Shown here piece by piece: positions 47,453 through 60,079 of a stretch of 64,000 nt of DNA. Made by a program: the position numbers and the translations under genes. The DNA is from Dipteronia dyeriana (taxonomy: Eukaryota; Streptophyta; Magnoliopsida; Sapindales; Sapindaceae): assembly GCA_032871835.1 (NCBI GenBank), contig CM065299.1:6791001-6855000 (forward strand), in the 5' to 3' direction. Position 1 is the first letter of the stretch, and every line of letters begins with the position of its first letter. The notes beneath the pieces were generated by a model that saw nothing but the letters and a program-made list of their open reading frames with translations, was not told the DNA's origin and did no database searches.

Positions 47453-48052
47453 ATTCGTCAGTACGTTATATATATAAGTTCCTTTTATGTGGTATATAAT
47501 ATAACTTATATCAGTATGCAGTGACCGAAAAACCACTATATATCAATTCATTTTATGTGGTATATAATTAACCGGGCACAATCTTCTTAGGATGGTTAAC
47601 TAAGATAATATACTTCATTAAGAATAATGAGAATGAATAATTACAAATATCACTAGATTTATTTAATCAACACAAATATCGGCTTAGGAGATCGAGGATC
47701 CTTATCCCATTTAATATACCTGAATTAAATAGAAGATGTATACGGTGAATCAAATGCATTCTAAACTTAGTTACGATCAATGCTTTAAAACACAGAAGCA
47801 AATTCCAGGAAAGAGCTGGTTTTATTTACTTTCATAAATATTAGTTTTAATAGCAATACATATGATAAGCCTTGCACAAAACACAGAAACATCAACTGCT
47901 AACATAGTGGAGCTCGTAGAGATCTCTAGAAGTGCTCCATTATTAAAACTCTTAAAAGCCCAAGACAGATAACAGATCCACATAGACCCAAACATCATAA
48001 AACATTCTCTCCAACAAGAATGTTTCACTTTTACCACAAGCTCTTTTAGAAT

Positions 48053-49763
48053 TCACAGTGGATATGCCTCAATAACAGATAGAACAGATGGGATTTTGAT
48101 GATCTTGTAGCGAGGGAATCCTCCTGCCTCTAATAATTTCTTCCATTCTTGTTCTGTCCTTTCCCTTCCACCCTTGTTGTGTGCAAGCATCACCAGATCG
48201 AATCGTACGTCTATATCGCCGAATATCTTGTTACCTTCCTCTTGTACAATGAAATCAACCAGCAAAAGCTTTCCAGTTTTCTCTGGTATCGCCTTTCGAC
48301 AATTTTTCAAGATCTTTATACCGTCCTCTTCACCCCAATCATGTAAAATCCACTGCATAAAAAAAATAGTTCGATTACATTTAATATACGGTAAAAGATG
48401 TCCATTCAGTCTGTCAACAGCTGCGAATTTATGAACAGCTCTTAGAAAATTTCCTTCTAGTCCTCATATTTTTTTTAACATTTTATATTTTCTTCTTATA
48501 TAATGAAAATTTTACGGGTTGGTCACCCCAAACTTGATTAAACTTAAATTTTTGGTTTTTTCCTTTTGTCTGGTGATGTTATGGATTCGAGTCATCCATA
48601 ATAAAAAAGTGAAATCGGAACAAATCAGGTTACCTTCATGAAAACTGCATCAGCCTTTGGAATGGTATCAAACATGTTACCACCAACATGTGTCACTCCA
48701 TTGTAGGTAGGCGCAGTGGCGACTACGTGGGGCTGATCGAAATTAATACCCTTGATATGAGGATAGGCTTTGACAACCTCGGAGATGGCTCCGCCGATCC
48801 CACCAGCTACATCAACCAGTGATCCGATGTTTGCAAAAACATCTTTACACTCTGATACAACTGCCCTCATCACCACCTTGCTAGTACACGCCATGGCGGC
48901 GTAGAACAGCTTCTCGAATTTAGGCTTTTTGGGTATCAAGTACCAGAAGTCCTCGCCGTGAACCTTCTCGAACGGAACACCGCCTTCTTTGATGCAGTTG
49001 GCTATGTAGTGCCACGGGTCCTCTTGCACCGGATCGTTCTCCATCAGCAGCATTGGAGCCAGTGTTAAGTCCGCGTCTTGTAGTACCCATTTGGACACTT
49101 GGGTCGCTCCGTACAGCGGCTCTCCGCCGTCTGATGGCTGATGTTCGGAGAAAACTCCTTTTCGGACCAGCAACCTCATCACCCGAGCAAGGTAGGAAAT
49201 TTCTGGACTAGACGAGTCAATTTCTGACAACAATAAAAAATACATGTCACTATTATTTTAGAAACTAAATGAATGTTAATTATTTTTAGAAGATTAAAAA
49301 CAATTCTAAAATATCACAATCATTCTACTATTAACATAAATTTAACTTCTAATTAATATATTTTTAGCCATTTTAGGCACATAATGAAGGTTCGTATATA
49401 TCATTATCTTGCTTTATAATATATATTTGCAATTTTTGTAGTATCGCCCTTGTCAACATAAATATTTGTCAAATTCTTTATCAAGTTTCTAATAAATACA
49501 AAATTATGATATATTTACTCAAATTAAGCATAGAAGACATGAAGTATTTTTAGAAAAGAACGGAGGGAGTGAGAGCAGAGTGTGTTAATACTTGAGGCCA
49601 ATTGGGTCAAAGTGATAGGGGCACCATGGGAGTGCAAAATGTCTGGTATGCGAAGCTCGATAGCAGCCTTTAGAGCCATCGAGTCTGCAAATGCAAACAT
49701 GAGATCCCATACTTCTGCTTGCCCTTCCAAGTATCCAGCTTTCACTTCTTCTATCGATCCCAT
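48053..49763 (-). CDS. O-methyltransferase, class II COMT-like (OMT2)
   Basis: Three exons on the - strand: 49763-49592, 49223-48634 and 48352-48053. Introns are GT-AG at the same positions and phases as OMT1, giving 353 aa. It starts MGSIEEVKAGYLEGQAEVWD. The SAM motif is LVDVAGGIGG (193-202) where the family and OMT1 have LVD(V/I)GGGTGG, so one glycine is Ala and the Thr is Ile. The catalytic histidine is kept in WILHDWGEED (H258). It ends FPRYKIIKIPSVLSVIEAYP. It is a SAM-dependent phenol methyltransferase of the same subfamily as OMT1; the substrate is unknown. The frame is open and complete, but the altered SAM loop could lower activity. A copia complex ends 1.1 kb downstream and a MULE lies 0.35 kb upstream. 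Confidence 0.9.
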
Positions 49764-49833
49764 TCTCTAACTCTCTCTATCTCTCTCTCTTCAAACTAGA
49801 GAAGTTGTTTCTCCATAACGTAAGGTGGATACA

Positions 49834-49844
49834 TATTTATATAG
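49834..49844 (-). promoter_or_regulatory. TATA box of OMT2
   Basis: Reads ctatataaata on the - strand, about 71-81 bp upstream of the ATG, a normal distance for a plant gene with a short leader. A CT-rich leader (gagagagatagagagag on the + strand) lies between. Confidence 0.6.
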
Positions 49845-50108
49845 TCACATCCAGTTGGAGAACTAGAGATTTTATTCGTCGAGGTTTGGTTATAAGTTAT
49901 AACATACTAATATTTAAAAATGTGAAAATAATAATATCTGTAAAAAATATAGTGATAATAGTAAAAGGTAAAAACAATTTATTTATTTTTAACTTGGGGG
50001 ATTGAGAGAAGATATCAACTTGGGACATCTATATTCATTGAGTTGTATGGTTGCCTTAGGCTATGTGTCTAGTCTGGACACATAAATTTAATTATATCAT
50101 TAAAAATA

Positions 50109-51316
50109 GGGATATTATCATTTTTTTTCCTATATTATTACCTATTAGTAAATCTTTCCCTGGTATTTTGCTTAATGACCATTTTCCACTTGTTGTTCGT
50201 CATATTCGTTATTTTCCCCCATACTATTAGATTTTCCGTTAAAACCTCCTTTGACCGTGATATTGGAAGAGTAATATGGTAAGATGATAACAAATAAGAA
50301 TTTTTCGAAAATATAAAAAAATGAGAAATAAGAAAAAAAATAAAAATAAAAATAAAAAATAAAAAATAAAAACTAAAAACAAATAAGAAATTTCTCCATC
50401 TCTCTCCACTCTCTCTCTCTCTTATGTGATCTCTCTCTCTCCCTCTCTCTCGTCAACATGTCTCTCTCTTCCAGAGCTCACCGTTTACGGCGATCGGCAC
50501 GACACCGGTCGCGTCTTCTTCCCCGTTTGCGATCGGCACGACACCTATCACCGATTTACGTTTCTCTTCTTCTCCATTTCTTTTTTGTCTTCTTTGTTTC
50601 TCTTCTGTCTTCTTCACCGACACCGATTTGCATTTTCCCATTTCTCCGATCTCTGATTGAGTCTTTTTGGGTTTGATTTTTCTAGGTATTATGGGGATTT
50701 CTGGGTTTAGGTTCGATTTGTACTTTGATTTGGATTTGGATTTGCATTAGGATTTCGGTTTCGATTTTAAGATAGGATTTGGGTGTTAGGGTTTTTTTGG
50801 CTTACTGGATCGGTTTTCTTAGGTTTCTTGAATTTGGATTTTCTTGAATTTGGATTTCGATTTTTATTTGGAAAAATCTACTGGGTTTTGAATTGGTTGA
50901 TGTGTTTGTTTTTTGAAGTTCATGGCTTTTTTGGATTCCTAGTGGTAATGGTGGGGTTCTGGTTTGTGGTGGTGTTATGTGGCGGTGAGGGTGGTTGATT
51001 GATTCAAATCTAGACTGGTGATGGTGTGGAACTGTGGACTGGTGATGGTGTTGTTGGTGATGATAGCCTGGACTAGTGGAGATCCTTTCTAGGGGAATTT
51101 TTTTTTGATTAACTTTTTTTTAAAAAAAATCTCATTCATTCCTGTAAGGGCAACAATGTCTTTTAACATGAAAATTAACTTTTTGGATGAAAAATCTAAC
51201 AGGAAGGAGGAATATGGTGAATACTTTAAATTTCAGGAGGAAGATTGGCCATTAAACAAAATACAGGGAGATATTTACTAATAGATCATAATATAGGGGG
51301 GAAATGATATTATCCC
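50109..51316 (+). mobile_element. Pack-MULE-like element with 9-bp target duplication
   Basis: The inverted ends match over about 130 bp: gggatattatcattt, cctatatta, ctattagtaaat and the following blocks on the left (50109-50245), with their reverse complements on the right (51185-51316). Exact 9-bp duplications ttaaaaata flank it (50100-50108 and 51317-51325), which is the Mutator rule. The interior (about 50390-51080) is unlike MITE filler: a CT-rich leader, an ATG at 50458 and GC-richer coding-like sequence, then T- and G-rich intron-like sequence. This suggests a captured host gene 5' end. There is no transposase. Confidence 0.88.
50458..50676 (+). pseudogene. Captured gene fragment in the MULE, unknown origin
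   Basis: An open frame starting MSLSSRAHRLRRSARHRS follows a ctctct-rich leader. The other + frame is also open for most of the stretch, so the true reading frame is unclear. gcgatcggcacgacacc occurs twice, 32 bp apart (about 50497 and 50529). I recognise no protein family. It may be the 5' UTR, first exon and first intron of a host gene carried by the MULE. Confidence 0.4.
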
Positions 51317-51329
51317 TTAAAAATAATAA

Positions 51330-52885
51330 CAATTATAGTTAATATGACTCTTTTTTTTGTGAATGTTATCACACAAAGAAGTTTATGTACAATAAAAACA
51401 ATTCACACATAATTGAAAATGTTCCATTTTTAAAAACAATAATACTATTTTGTCTAAATTTGATGAAATGACGTGACATCCTTAATTTCTTTATATTAAA
51501 ATTGTATGATCGAAATGAATGGATTTTAGAAATGTCATATCATTAGAGCTATAAATTTATACATCAAACTTGAATAGAGCAATGTTACATTTTATTTTTA
51601 TTTTTAAAAAAGTCTTTAATAAAGAGCCTCTATCAATTGTATTGAAGATAATTTTCTTTACATGAGGAAATTGATAAATGATTCATTCACTAATATTCTA
51701 TTTGATAATGTAGCCATACTATTTTTATATTTTCATATTAGAAAATTGATTATTAAACTAAGACGTACTAAAAAAAGTGCATAATATATTTCTTTAGAAA
51801 ATGATGATTTAATTATGAAAAAAAATAATTCAAATTGCATGATAGCGATAGGTTAAGGTTGATTGATAAATTTATCATTAAATATTACTGGCTTTAGTCT
51901 TCAGTTATAATTATTTTTAAGATAGATTTAGACCAAATTAATGATTAGGATAGTCATTTAAATGGATTTAAATTAAAATTATTAACTAAATTTTATAAAA
52001 AATTAAATCCATTTTAGAAACCAATTGACCCCATCGCTGGTTCTAATATTGTGTATTTAGTGTCTCAACTTATGACGTGACAACTTTTTATTTAGTTTAT
52101 ATATATATATATATATTTTGATGTATTGAAAGTTAAGTTTCAAGTTTGAATCTACGAGAACATTCATTCATAAGGATTATACATCTCCCTCTATTTATTT
52201 GGTGACATTTGTAAGGATGCTACTAGAAATAAAAATAGTTACTTTTTTTGCCTCCTATTAATAAAGTAATGTGAGAATAATATCATCAAAATGATATCTC
52301 AATTTATAATACGACAATTTCATTTAATAAATATGAATATAGAAATTAATTTCACTTATCAAGAATGAATATGATGACGCACTATTGTATGGCATTTATG
52401 TATGTATGATGCTCATGGGAATGATTGTAACAGTATCCCTCCTCTCCTTGGCTGACACTTGTAAGGACAATAATAGAATAATAGTTGGATTTTTGCCACG
52501 TGTTATCATTTTCCCACTAGCATAGGTGTTATTTGATATTTGGAAATTTCTACGATGTCGAAAATGACATGAATTTTCCTGTAGGCCGATGAAATCACGT
52601 GATAAATAAAATTGACAATACCAAAACAAAACATTTTGTCCGTTAACGAAAGATAGCCCTTTGCCCTTTGCTAGAGAACAACTTATATAAGATGATTTCG
52701 GTGATCTAACATAAGTGTCATGTAGTATTATATAAATGATATATTTTTATTCATAATATAAATGATATATTTTTATTAGATAGTCTCACCGTACACCGGT
52801 AAAACTATTTTATATAAAAAAAAATTATTTAGTCTCGTTAAGTTGCTCATAACATATCATATACAGGAGCGGAGGTATATGTGAT
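51330..52885. other. AT-rich spacer
   Basis: No gene or well-defined element. It includes a short TA tract near 52100 and a repeated taaatgatatatttttatt pair at about 52734-52780. Confidence 0.6.
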
Positions 52886-52888
52886 ATA

Positions 52889-53622
52889 AGCTCAGTTTGG
52901 CATTGTTTCTCAGCTGTTTTTGTGGTCAAAAGTGATTCTGGACCTCAGACAGAGTGTTTGGTAAAATTGTGATGAAATGTTTTTGGTCACTTTTAGCTTC
53001 TCCCAACTGAGTTTTTGAGAAGCCATAAATACATGCTTTTGGATTTTGGTTTCTGCTTTTAGAAAACGCGCTACAATGATATTAAATGAAATTTTACTAA
53101 CTTTCCAACTTTATCCTTACCTTTAACGAAATTTAAGAAAAAAAATTGGGCTTATATTTTTGTACAAAAAAAAAATGTTTCCATAATTAATTCAATAAAG
53201 TGAAATAAAAAAGAAATAAAAAATAAAGTAGAATAAAATGAAGAAATAAAGAAATAAAGAAATAGGACTAATTAATTAAATAAAGTAGAATAAAAAATAA
53301 GGCTAATTAATTCAATAAAGTACCATAATTATATAACACTTAACACTAAATATAAATAAACAAGAAAAATATAAAGTATAGCAAATTATTACCATTTAGA
53401 TGTCTTTGTCCTTTTAGTAATTTTACACACTCACAACACTTTTTATATCAGTTTACCAAACATATTGAAATTGTTTTTAGTTCTCACAACATTTTTGAAA
53501 ATCAGTTTACCAAATACTCAGCTGATTCTTCCCACAACAATTCTAGAAGCAATTCCCCCCACAGCAATTCCAGAAGCAATTCCCCCCCACAGCACAGCAA
53601 TGTCAAACTGAGACATAGTTTG
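52889..53622. mobile_element. MITE with 'ctcagtttggcattg' ends
   Basis: The left end ctcagtttggcattg is matched in inverted form by caatgtcaaactgag on the right (one change). Subterminal blocks (agctgttttt; acaattctagaagcaattcc twice on the right) resemble the ends of common plant PIF/hAT-derived MITEs. The interior is AT-rich without coding sequence. The target duplication is uncertain (possibly ATA). Confidence 0.6.
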
Positions 53623-53624
53623 GG

Positions 53625-54069
53625 TTTCAGCCTAGGCTAGCTTTTTCTATAAAAAAAAATTATTTAATGATTTTGTTTTGTTTTTCCTTTTAAGTAATAG
53701 ATAGAAATACAATTACAATATTAACATTACTTAATAATTCATAAAATAGTCTAATTTGTAATTTAATTTAATTTAACTGAGATAAATCTTAATAGATTCA
53801 TTAGAGTGATATACTCAATATTTTATCCACACTCAATCACATTAAAGTTTCACTTTCCTCTTCATTCTTCTATAGATAAATGAAACAAATTTTGAATTCC
53901 TTACTTCGTTGGCATGTTCGAACAAGTATTTAAGTTTATTTCGCTTGTTTTTTTTTTCTTTTAGATTTGTTTCAAGAAACCTTGTACTACCATTCAGTGT
54001 GGTTTAAATAGAAAATTACGTTAACTTTGTATGACAATGTTTCAGATTCGATTCATTGCACCATAGACC

Positions 54070-54133
<64 letters not shown>

Positions 54134-54950
54134 GATTTAGTCCATTCGAACGATGAGTTCTAGCTTCGCCTCTGATCATATATATGTTTTTTATTAAGAT
54201 TTTTAATAATTTTTGGAAGGGTACATTGAAAATGCTTTTTATCAAGGGCATATTTGAGAAACACTGAAAATGCTTTCTTGAGAAATATCTAAAATTCTAA
54301 AAGGGTGCCCTCTACACCACTATTTAATAAAAATTGGTAGTTAAAAAAATAAACAAATTTTGTTTTTACTAAAATACCCTTCATTTAAATGACTTAAGAC
54401 GACAACATATACCCCAATCTATTTTTATCCCAATTCTCTCGTTCCCTCGACCTCAAGCCCCATTTTAAGGGTAGGTTTTTTAATTCAAACAAGATGAATT
54501 TCGGAAATCTATCTTCACCAAAAAAAATCAAATAATATATTCACCAATTGAGTAGTATACTAGTATTACTATAAATAAACATGCTTGAATAAAACCTCAA
54601 GTATTTAGACTGGAATTGACGATATATATAAATTTGGTGTCCATGCCAAAAATATTTCGTGTCCATGCCAAAATAACTGATATTTTTTTTATGAAATGTT
54701 AAATTTATGGGTTTCCAAAACAAATTTTATTCTTGTCAACTTTTTCAATTTTTTTTTTATAAAAGTATCCTTAATGAATTTCCAATTTAAATGCCGACCA
54801 AGACATGTAAGTTAGATGCCACTAAATTGTCAAAATTAATTACAAGTCAGTCAAAATCAAAGTTGTAAGCTACTGAAAAGCAAAATTGCATATCAAAGTC
54901 ATAACAAAAGTTAATTGTCCGTCAAAATATAATTACACGCCGGTTAACAC
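53625..54950. other. AT-rich spacer
   Basis: Contains the TA microsatellite at 54071-54130. Otherwise it shows no gene or RNA and no element with clear ends. Confidence 0.5.
54071..54130. repeat. (TA)30 microsatellite
   Basis: A perfect 60-bp TA run. Confidence 0.97.
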
Positions 54951-55640
54951 CGGTGTCGGTCCTCACCTTTTAGAGGCCCGGGGCGAAAAACTAAAAAATG
55001 GGTCATTGTTTATAGTTTTTTCCATATACCTAAAGTGAGTCTTTTACATGAGATCCCTCGTTTTAACATAAAATAAGTACCAGTATAAAATCTATGGATT
55101 TTAATGAATTTTAATAAAATTTACTTGTACACAAAATTTTGAAACTTTTCAACAACTACAACTATTTTTTTCTCCTATTTTTTATGCTGGATTTTCAATA
55201 AAATCTAGAAAACAAAAAGTAAAATAAACTTATATACGATATCGATCGTGTAAAAATAATAATTGAGGTATATATATATATTTGAACGAAGATGTAAATG
55301 AGTTGAAAATGATAAGAACAACGATATAAAATGACTACGTTGAAAGCTGGATGGGTGGATCAATGAAATTTGAGAATGATAGTGACAACTAATAGGGGGA
55401 TTAAAAAAATGTTGGATCTTCCTATGAAGAAAACATTGGCATTTTTTTTTTTGAAATGTTTAAGCTTCTTAAATAACAAATGTTTGAGCCGTTATTTTTG
55501 TATGAGCCGAAAACTTTTACTTGGGCCCTTTTTTATTTAAATCCCACTGCATAACAACTCAAAACTAAGGATTTAGAGACCCCTTTTAATCATGGGCCCT
55601 AGGCAGGTGCCCCTGGTGTCCTACCTCAGGGCCGGCTCTG
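54951..55640. mobile_element. Non-autonomous hAT element, 690 bp
   Basis: Exact 8-bp duplications gttaacac flank it (54943-54950 and 55641-55648), as hAT transposons make. The right end in reverse complement is cagagccggccctgagg and the left end cggtgtcggtcctcacc, clearly related. Subterminal parts also pair (gaggcccggggcg left, gggccctaggcag right). No transposase. Confidence 0.9.
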
Positions 55641-55649
55641 GTTAACACA

Positions 55650-56215
55650 AAAGTTATATATAAATCGAGAAAAATTAAAATCAGATAATTTTAAAAAAAT
55701 AGAGGGGTATTTTTGTAACCTCCAAGCTAAAGTTAACAATAATTTGTTTTAGGTGGATAAAAATAGAAAAACAAATTATCTTTTTTGACTGCCTGTACCT
55801 ACTATATATATATATATATTTTCCTATCGGTGTGCACTCATATAACTTATATCATTACGTTGTATGTGGATATTATGAAGAGGTTTTGATAAGTACATAC
55901 ACTTTGAGTCAAAGTATGTAAATTTAACCGTCCATATCCAAGATGAAGTTATATAAGTACTTATATATATATTTTATCCTTACAATTCAATTTTATCTTT
56001 TGATATCTTTTTTAAAAACAATCCTTCCTAAAACTTTAAATTGTAAAAAATATTAATTATAAAGATACTTCATTTTGTTTTAAAATTATATATATATATT
56101 AATCTCTTAACACTTCTATTATATAGACATATTATATATATATATATATATATATAATAAAAACACTACTTGTTAAGAATTATTGACCGGATATGCAACA
56201 ACCTGTTATGATCTC
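55650..56215. other. AT-rich spacer
   Basis: TA runs at about 55803-55820 and 56133-56156. No gene seen. Confidence 0.5.
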
Positions 56216-56221
56216 CATAGT

Positions 56222-57166
56222 CAGGGATAGACCCATATTAAGGTTAGGTGGAACCCGTAACCTTCCATAATTTTTTTTTTAAATCTGTTATGTTTATATA
56301 ATATATACATATAATCAACTATCATTGCATAAAAGAACTAATAGTGCAACGGGTAGATATTTGTTTTTTTAGATGACGAGAGTTCAAATTCTAATGTGAT
56401 GTTTGATTTTAATATCATTTTTATTTTTTTCTAAGATAAAATAATTCTCTTTCTCCTTTTCGTCTTTATCAACTTTTTAGCTATACACAATTTATGGTTA
56501 TTTAATTCAATTTTATTATATATTAAATAATATATTATTATTTTTGAATTTTTTTTAATAGTTTTAATTTGACATACCTAACAAATCACATTAATAAACC
56601 CTAAAATATCAAATTTTAATTTATCATCTTAAAATAATCCATATATTATTATGATTCATTTTATTTTATCCTTACTATTTTTCTTTATTTTATAACTTTA
56701 ATTTATTTACAATAAAAAAATCAAAAAAATTACCAGTAATTAGAAGAATAACAAACTCAAAACATGTCTAGTAATATTTATTAATCAATTTTGTATAAAT
56801 TTAAACTAAATTCATTATAAATATAAAATAAAATTTCGTATTATAAAATTAGATTGTAATTTATATTGTTTTCCTTGTTATTATTTATTTATTAATATTA
56901 TATTTCTTAATACACATCACCTCTAGTTGCACTGGTATTACTCCATATATTTGGTGAGGGTTCAAATCCTATAATGTGCATAATACTTCCAAAAAATATA
57001 TTCTATTTCTTGTTTTTATTTCTTTTTAAATATACGAATAAAAAAAATCAATTTTATATAAAAAAAAAACTTATTTTACTATAATCTCAATTTTTCAGTA
57101 TTTTTTAATATAATTGTTGTTTTTTTTAAGTATCCCATCTGATTAAAATTCCTGAATCCGTCACTG
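56222..57166. mobile_element. Probable hAT element, 945 bp
   Basis: Flanked by tccatagt (56214-56221) and tccgtagt (57167-57174), an 8-bp duplication with one change. The ends are cagggatagaccca and, in reverse complement, cagtgacggattcagg, the common plant hAT end form. The interior is AT-rich with two 'ggttcaaatcct'-like stretches (about 56383 and 56960). No transposase. Confidence 0.75.
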
Positions 57167-57174
57167 TCCGTAGT

Positions 57175-59225
57175 AAAACCCCAAATGAGAATACAGTAGT
57201 TTTTTCATCAACTATTCCATGCATAAAATATTATGGAGCCAGGTATATGGATATGATTTAAATAAACTAATAAGCTCCCTCAATAATCAATATTTATAAT
57301 TTTTCAGACAACAAACAATTATGCTTGAGGCAGGAGGCGGGCCGCGGTAGGCTAATGTTCCTTCAATATGAAAGACAACATGGTGTGGGAGATTGTGTAG
57401 CATTTTAGGGTTTGTAAAAATATATTAAAATGAAAAAAAATAATGTTGGAATCTAAAAAAATTAATTTGAAGTGTCGTTAGAACTTTTTTTTTTCTTTAT
57501 AATTTTAAATTTAGGTTAAATTTGTTTATTAACAAAAATAATTTATATAGAATATAAAAAAATATTTGATAGATTGTGAATATATATAAAGAACATAAAA
57601 ACTATGAATAACAATATAACATACGTATATATTTTTATTTTATTAATATTAGTTAGTGATCGGCTAAACGAATCGTTTGATTGGTTTTTAACATAATTTA
57701 CTGTTAGTTCTATATTTTCTCTCTATATTTTCTTATATTTTTTTACATGTAGAAAAGTTTGGTATACTTTTTAAAAATAAAGAGTTACACTTTAAGAAGT
57801 TTACTTAAAATGATTCTTTGTTATTTTTTAATTACAATGTATAAATAAAATTAGAATGGTATAAAATAATTAATAATTTACATAATTATAATAAGTACAC
57901 AATAAAACTAATTAAAAAAATAAAATAGACTATAAAATATAATAATATATCTTTGATAAATTGGAAAAGGAGAATTGGATAGATGGAAAGTTTGCTATTT
58001 GAAAGTGTAATAAAAATTTGATATAGTTCATTAGCACTTATACCAAAAGAAAAGAAGGAATGTTGGGTTAAAAAAAAAAATCTTTGGACACAAAATCTAT
58101 CTAGCTGTTCGGCTCCTTTTGTTGTTGTTGTTGTTGAATTTGGACTATTCATTGTTAATGAAGTGATCTAATCTTCAATAGTGGAAATGGTGACGAATGT
58201 CACATTTTTACATCTTAAATATTAAAATTAATTGAGGAATGAAAAAGGAAATATGGAGAGGATACCTAGTCTCTTCATACTTACGTAGGCTTTGACCAGG
58301 AAAAAAATTGAGGAGGAAAGTAGCTAGGGAGGTTGTCGGAGTAATTTTTGATTTATCCTCCTTAATAAGATATGCTAATTTTTTTTTTTTTTTTTTTTTT
58401 TAAATTTCTACTTATTGAGGATGACATTGGCGAGGATGCTCTAAGACATTGGCTAGTAGTGGTTATCCCATCACATGAAACTTTAGTGGGACATTTGTCT
58501 ACAATAATACTCCAAAAACATCATGATGAATTGGAATTATCCAAATTTGAGGTTTCAAAGTAGCCATGCAGGTATTCTTCAAGCAGTATAAAGACATATC
58601 CAACCAATTGTATCGATTTCTTGTAACTTTGTAATAAAATACAGCAATTTTCATACCAATTATTTTTTCCATCTTCAATCCATTGTACCAAATCCTATTA
58701 AAAAAAAATCCTTAAATATTCTATTTTATTATTTATCAACAATTAACATTTAATCTCTTAATTAATATAATATTACGATAAGTTAAGAAGTTAACAAATT
58801 AGTAAATTAATAAATTTAATTTAATTAACAAAAGCATTAGAAAATAAAAACAGATACATTAGAATAAATTTGTTTTAATAGGGGTAAAACAGTGATTAAA
58901 TAAAATATTTAAATAAATAATATAAACAGAATAAATTTTATTGAATAATGTTTGATCCATAAACAAGTAAAAAAGAAGAAGCGCAAAATAAAAATTCAAG
59001 TTGAGCTTGATCTAGCACAGGCAATCAGGTGGGAGCAAAATGGCACAAAAATTGCCGCCTGATCGGAGACCCATTCATTGTTCTATTTTGGGTATTGAGG
59101 TTGGAGATGCCTTAAGAGATGCATGATTACTTTATTTCTTCATAATTGTTTCAGTTTCATATGCCCTTTATAGACTCTCTCCTTTTTATGTTCAAATGAG
59201 AAAATAAATAATACATATATTGTAT
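57175..59225. other. AT-rich spacer
   Basis: No recognised gene. An open frame at 58372-58563 starts in a poly-T run and encodes nothing I know. Sequence at 59080-59115 (gttggagatgccttaag) resembles one end of a Tourist-type MITE without a visible partner. Confidence 0.5.
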
Positions 59226-59230
59226 GCTTA

Positions 59231-60069
59231 GGTCTCGTTCTACGACCGTTTTTCAGTCCGTTTTCGTTTTAATTTTTCAAAAACGATTTTGAATTCGTAT
59301 TCGTTAACCGTTTTTCATTTTATTTTTAAAAAATAAAAACAAAATCAGTGTTAACAGTTAAAATTTTAAAAAATATAAAATATATATTTTCTTTGTTTTC
59401 GTTTTTATTTTTCACTTTATTTTTATTAATTTTTTTTCTTTTTTTTTTCCAATCTTCTTCTTCTTCTTATTTGAACCTTCTTCTTCTCCAATCCTCTTCT
59501 TCTTCTTCAAACATTTTTCTTCTCCGATCCTCTTTTTCTCATTCTTTGATGCTTCTTCTTCTCCGATCATTCACCTTCTTCGATCCTCTTCATCCTCTTT
59601 TTCTTTGATCTTCTTCTTGACCGATCTGCTTTCCTTTCTTTTTCTTCCTTTTTAATTATATATATATATATATATACTTCATTGCTATTATTTATATTTA
59701 TTAAAATAATACTTATTTATAATTTAAGAATTTAGTTTTGATTAATTGATTTTTTTTAGTAATTTGTGATGTGTTACTTTTGTTTAATTTAAAAATTACA
59801 ATATAAAAATTATATTAATTAATTATTTAATCAATTTGTTTATAATTGTAATAATATTAAACAAAATGTAAAAATTGATATTTCAATTTTTGATAGTTTT
59901 CAGTTAACCTACCATATGCGTTTTTTCCGTTTTCATTTTTAAAATACAGCATTCGGTATATGCTACCAGAAACGTTTTCAATATTCGAAACTGAAACCAA
60001 AAACACCGTTTTTATTTTTATTTTTATTTTTATTTTTAAAAAACAATAACTGAAAAACGCTTATAGAAT
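59231..60069 (+). mobile_element. Tourist-like MITE, family T2
   Basis: TTA lies directly outside both ends. The ends are ggtctcgttctacgaccg and, in reverse complement, gggtttattctataagcg, both followed by tttttcag. The interior holds tttttcattttatttttaaa blocks, a cttcttctt-rich stretch (59450-59640) and a TA run. A related fragment in the opposite orientation lies at 770-1063. Open frames inside are low-complexity. Confidence 0.7.
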
Positions 60070-60079
60070 AAACCCTTAA

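Larger units (their letters stand above)
46947..48040. other. AT-rich spacer downstream of OMT2
   Basis: Contains a tRNA-derived SINE-like sequence (47190-47290), an 85-bp tandem pair (47288-47452) and TA runs. No protein gene is recognised. Confidence 0.6.

Noticed and set aside
54042..54251. Frame encoding a long Tyr-Ile run
   Set aside because: It is the (TA)30 microsatellite read as codons.
59348..59608. 86-codon + frame rich in Ser, Leu and Phe
   Set aside because: It is a translated cttctt-type repeat inside a MITE, not a gene.
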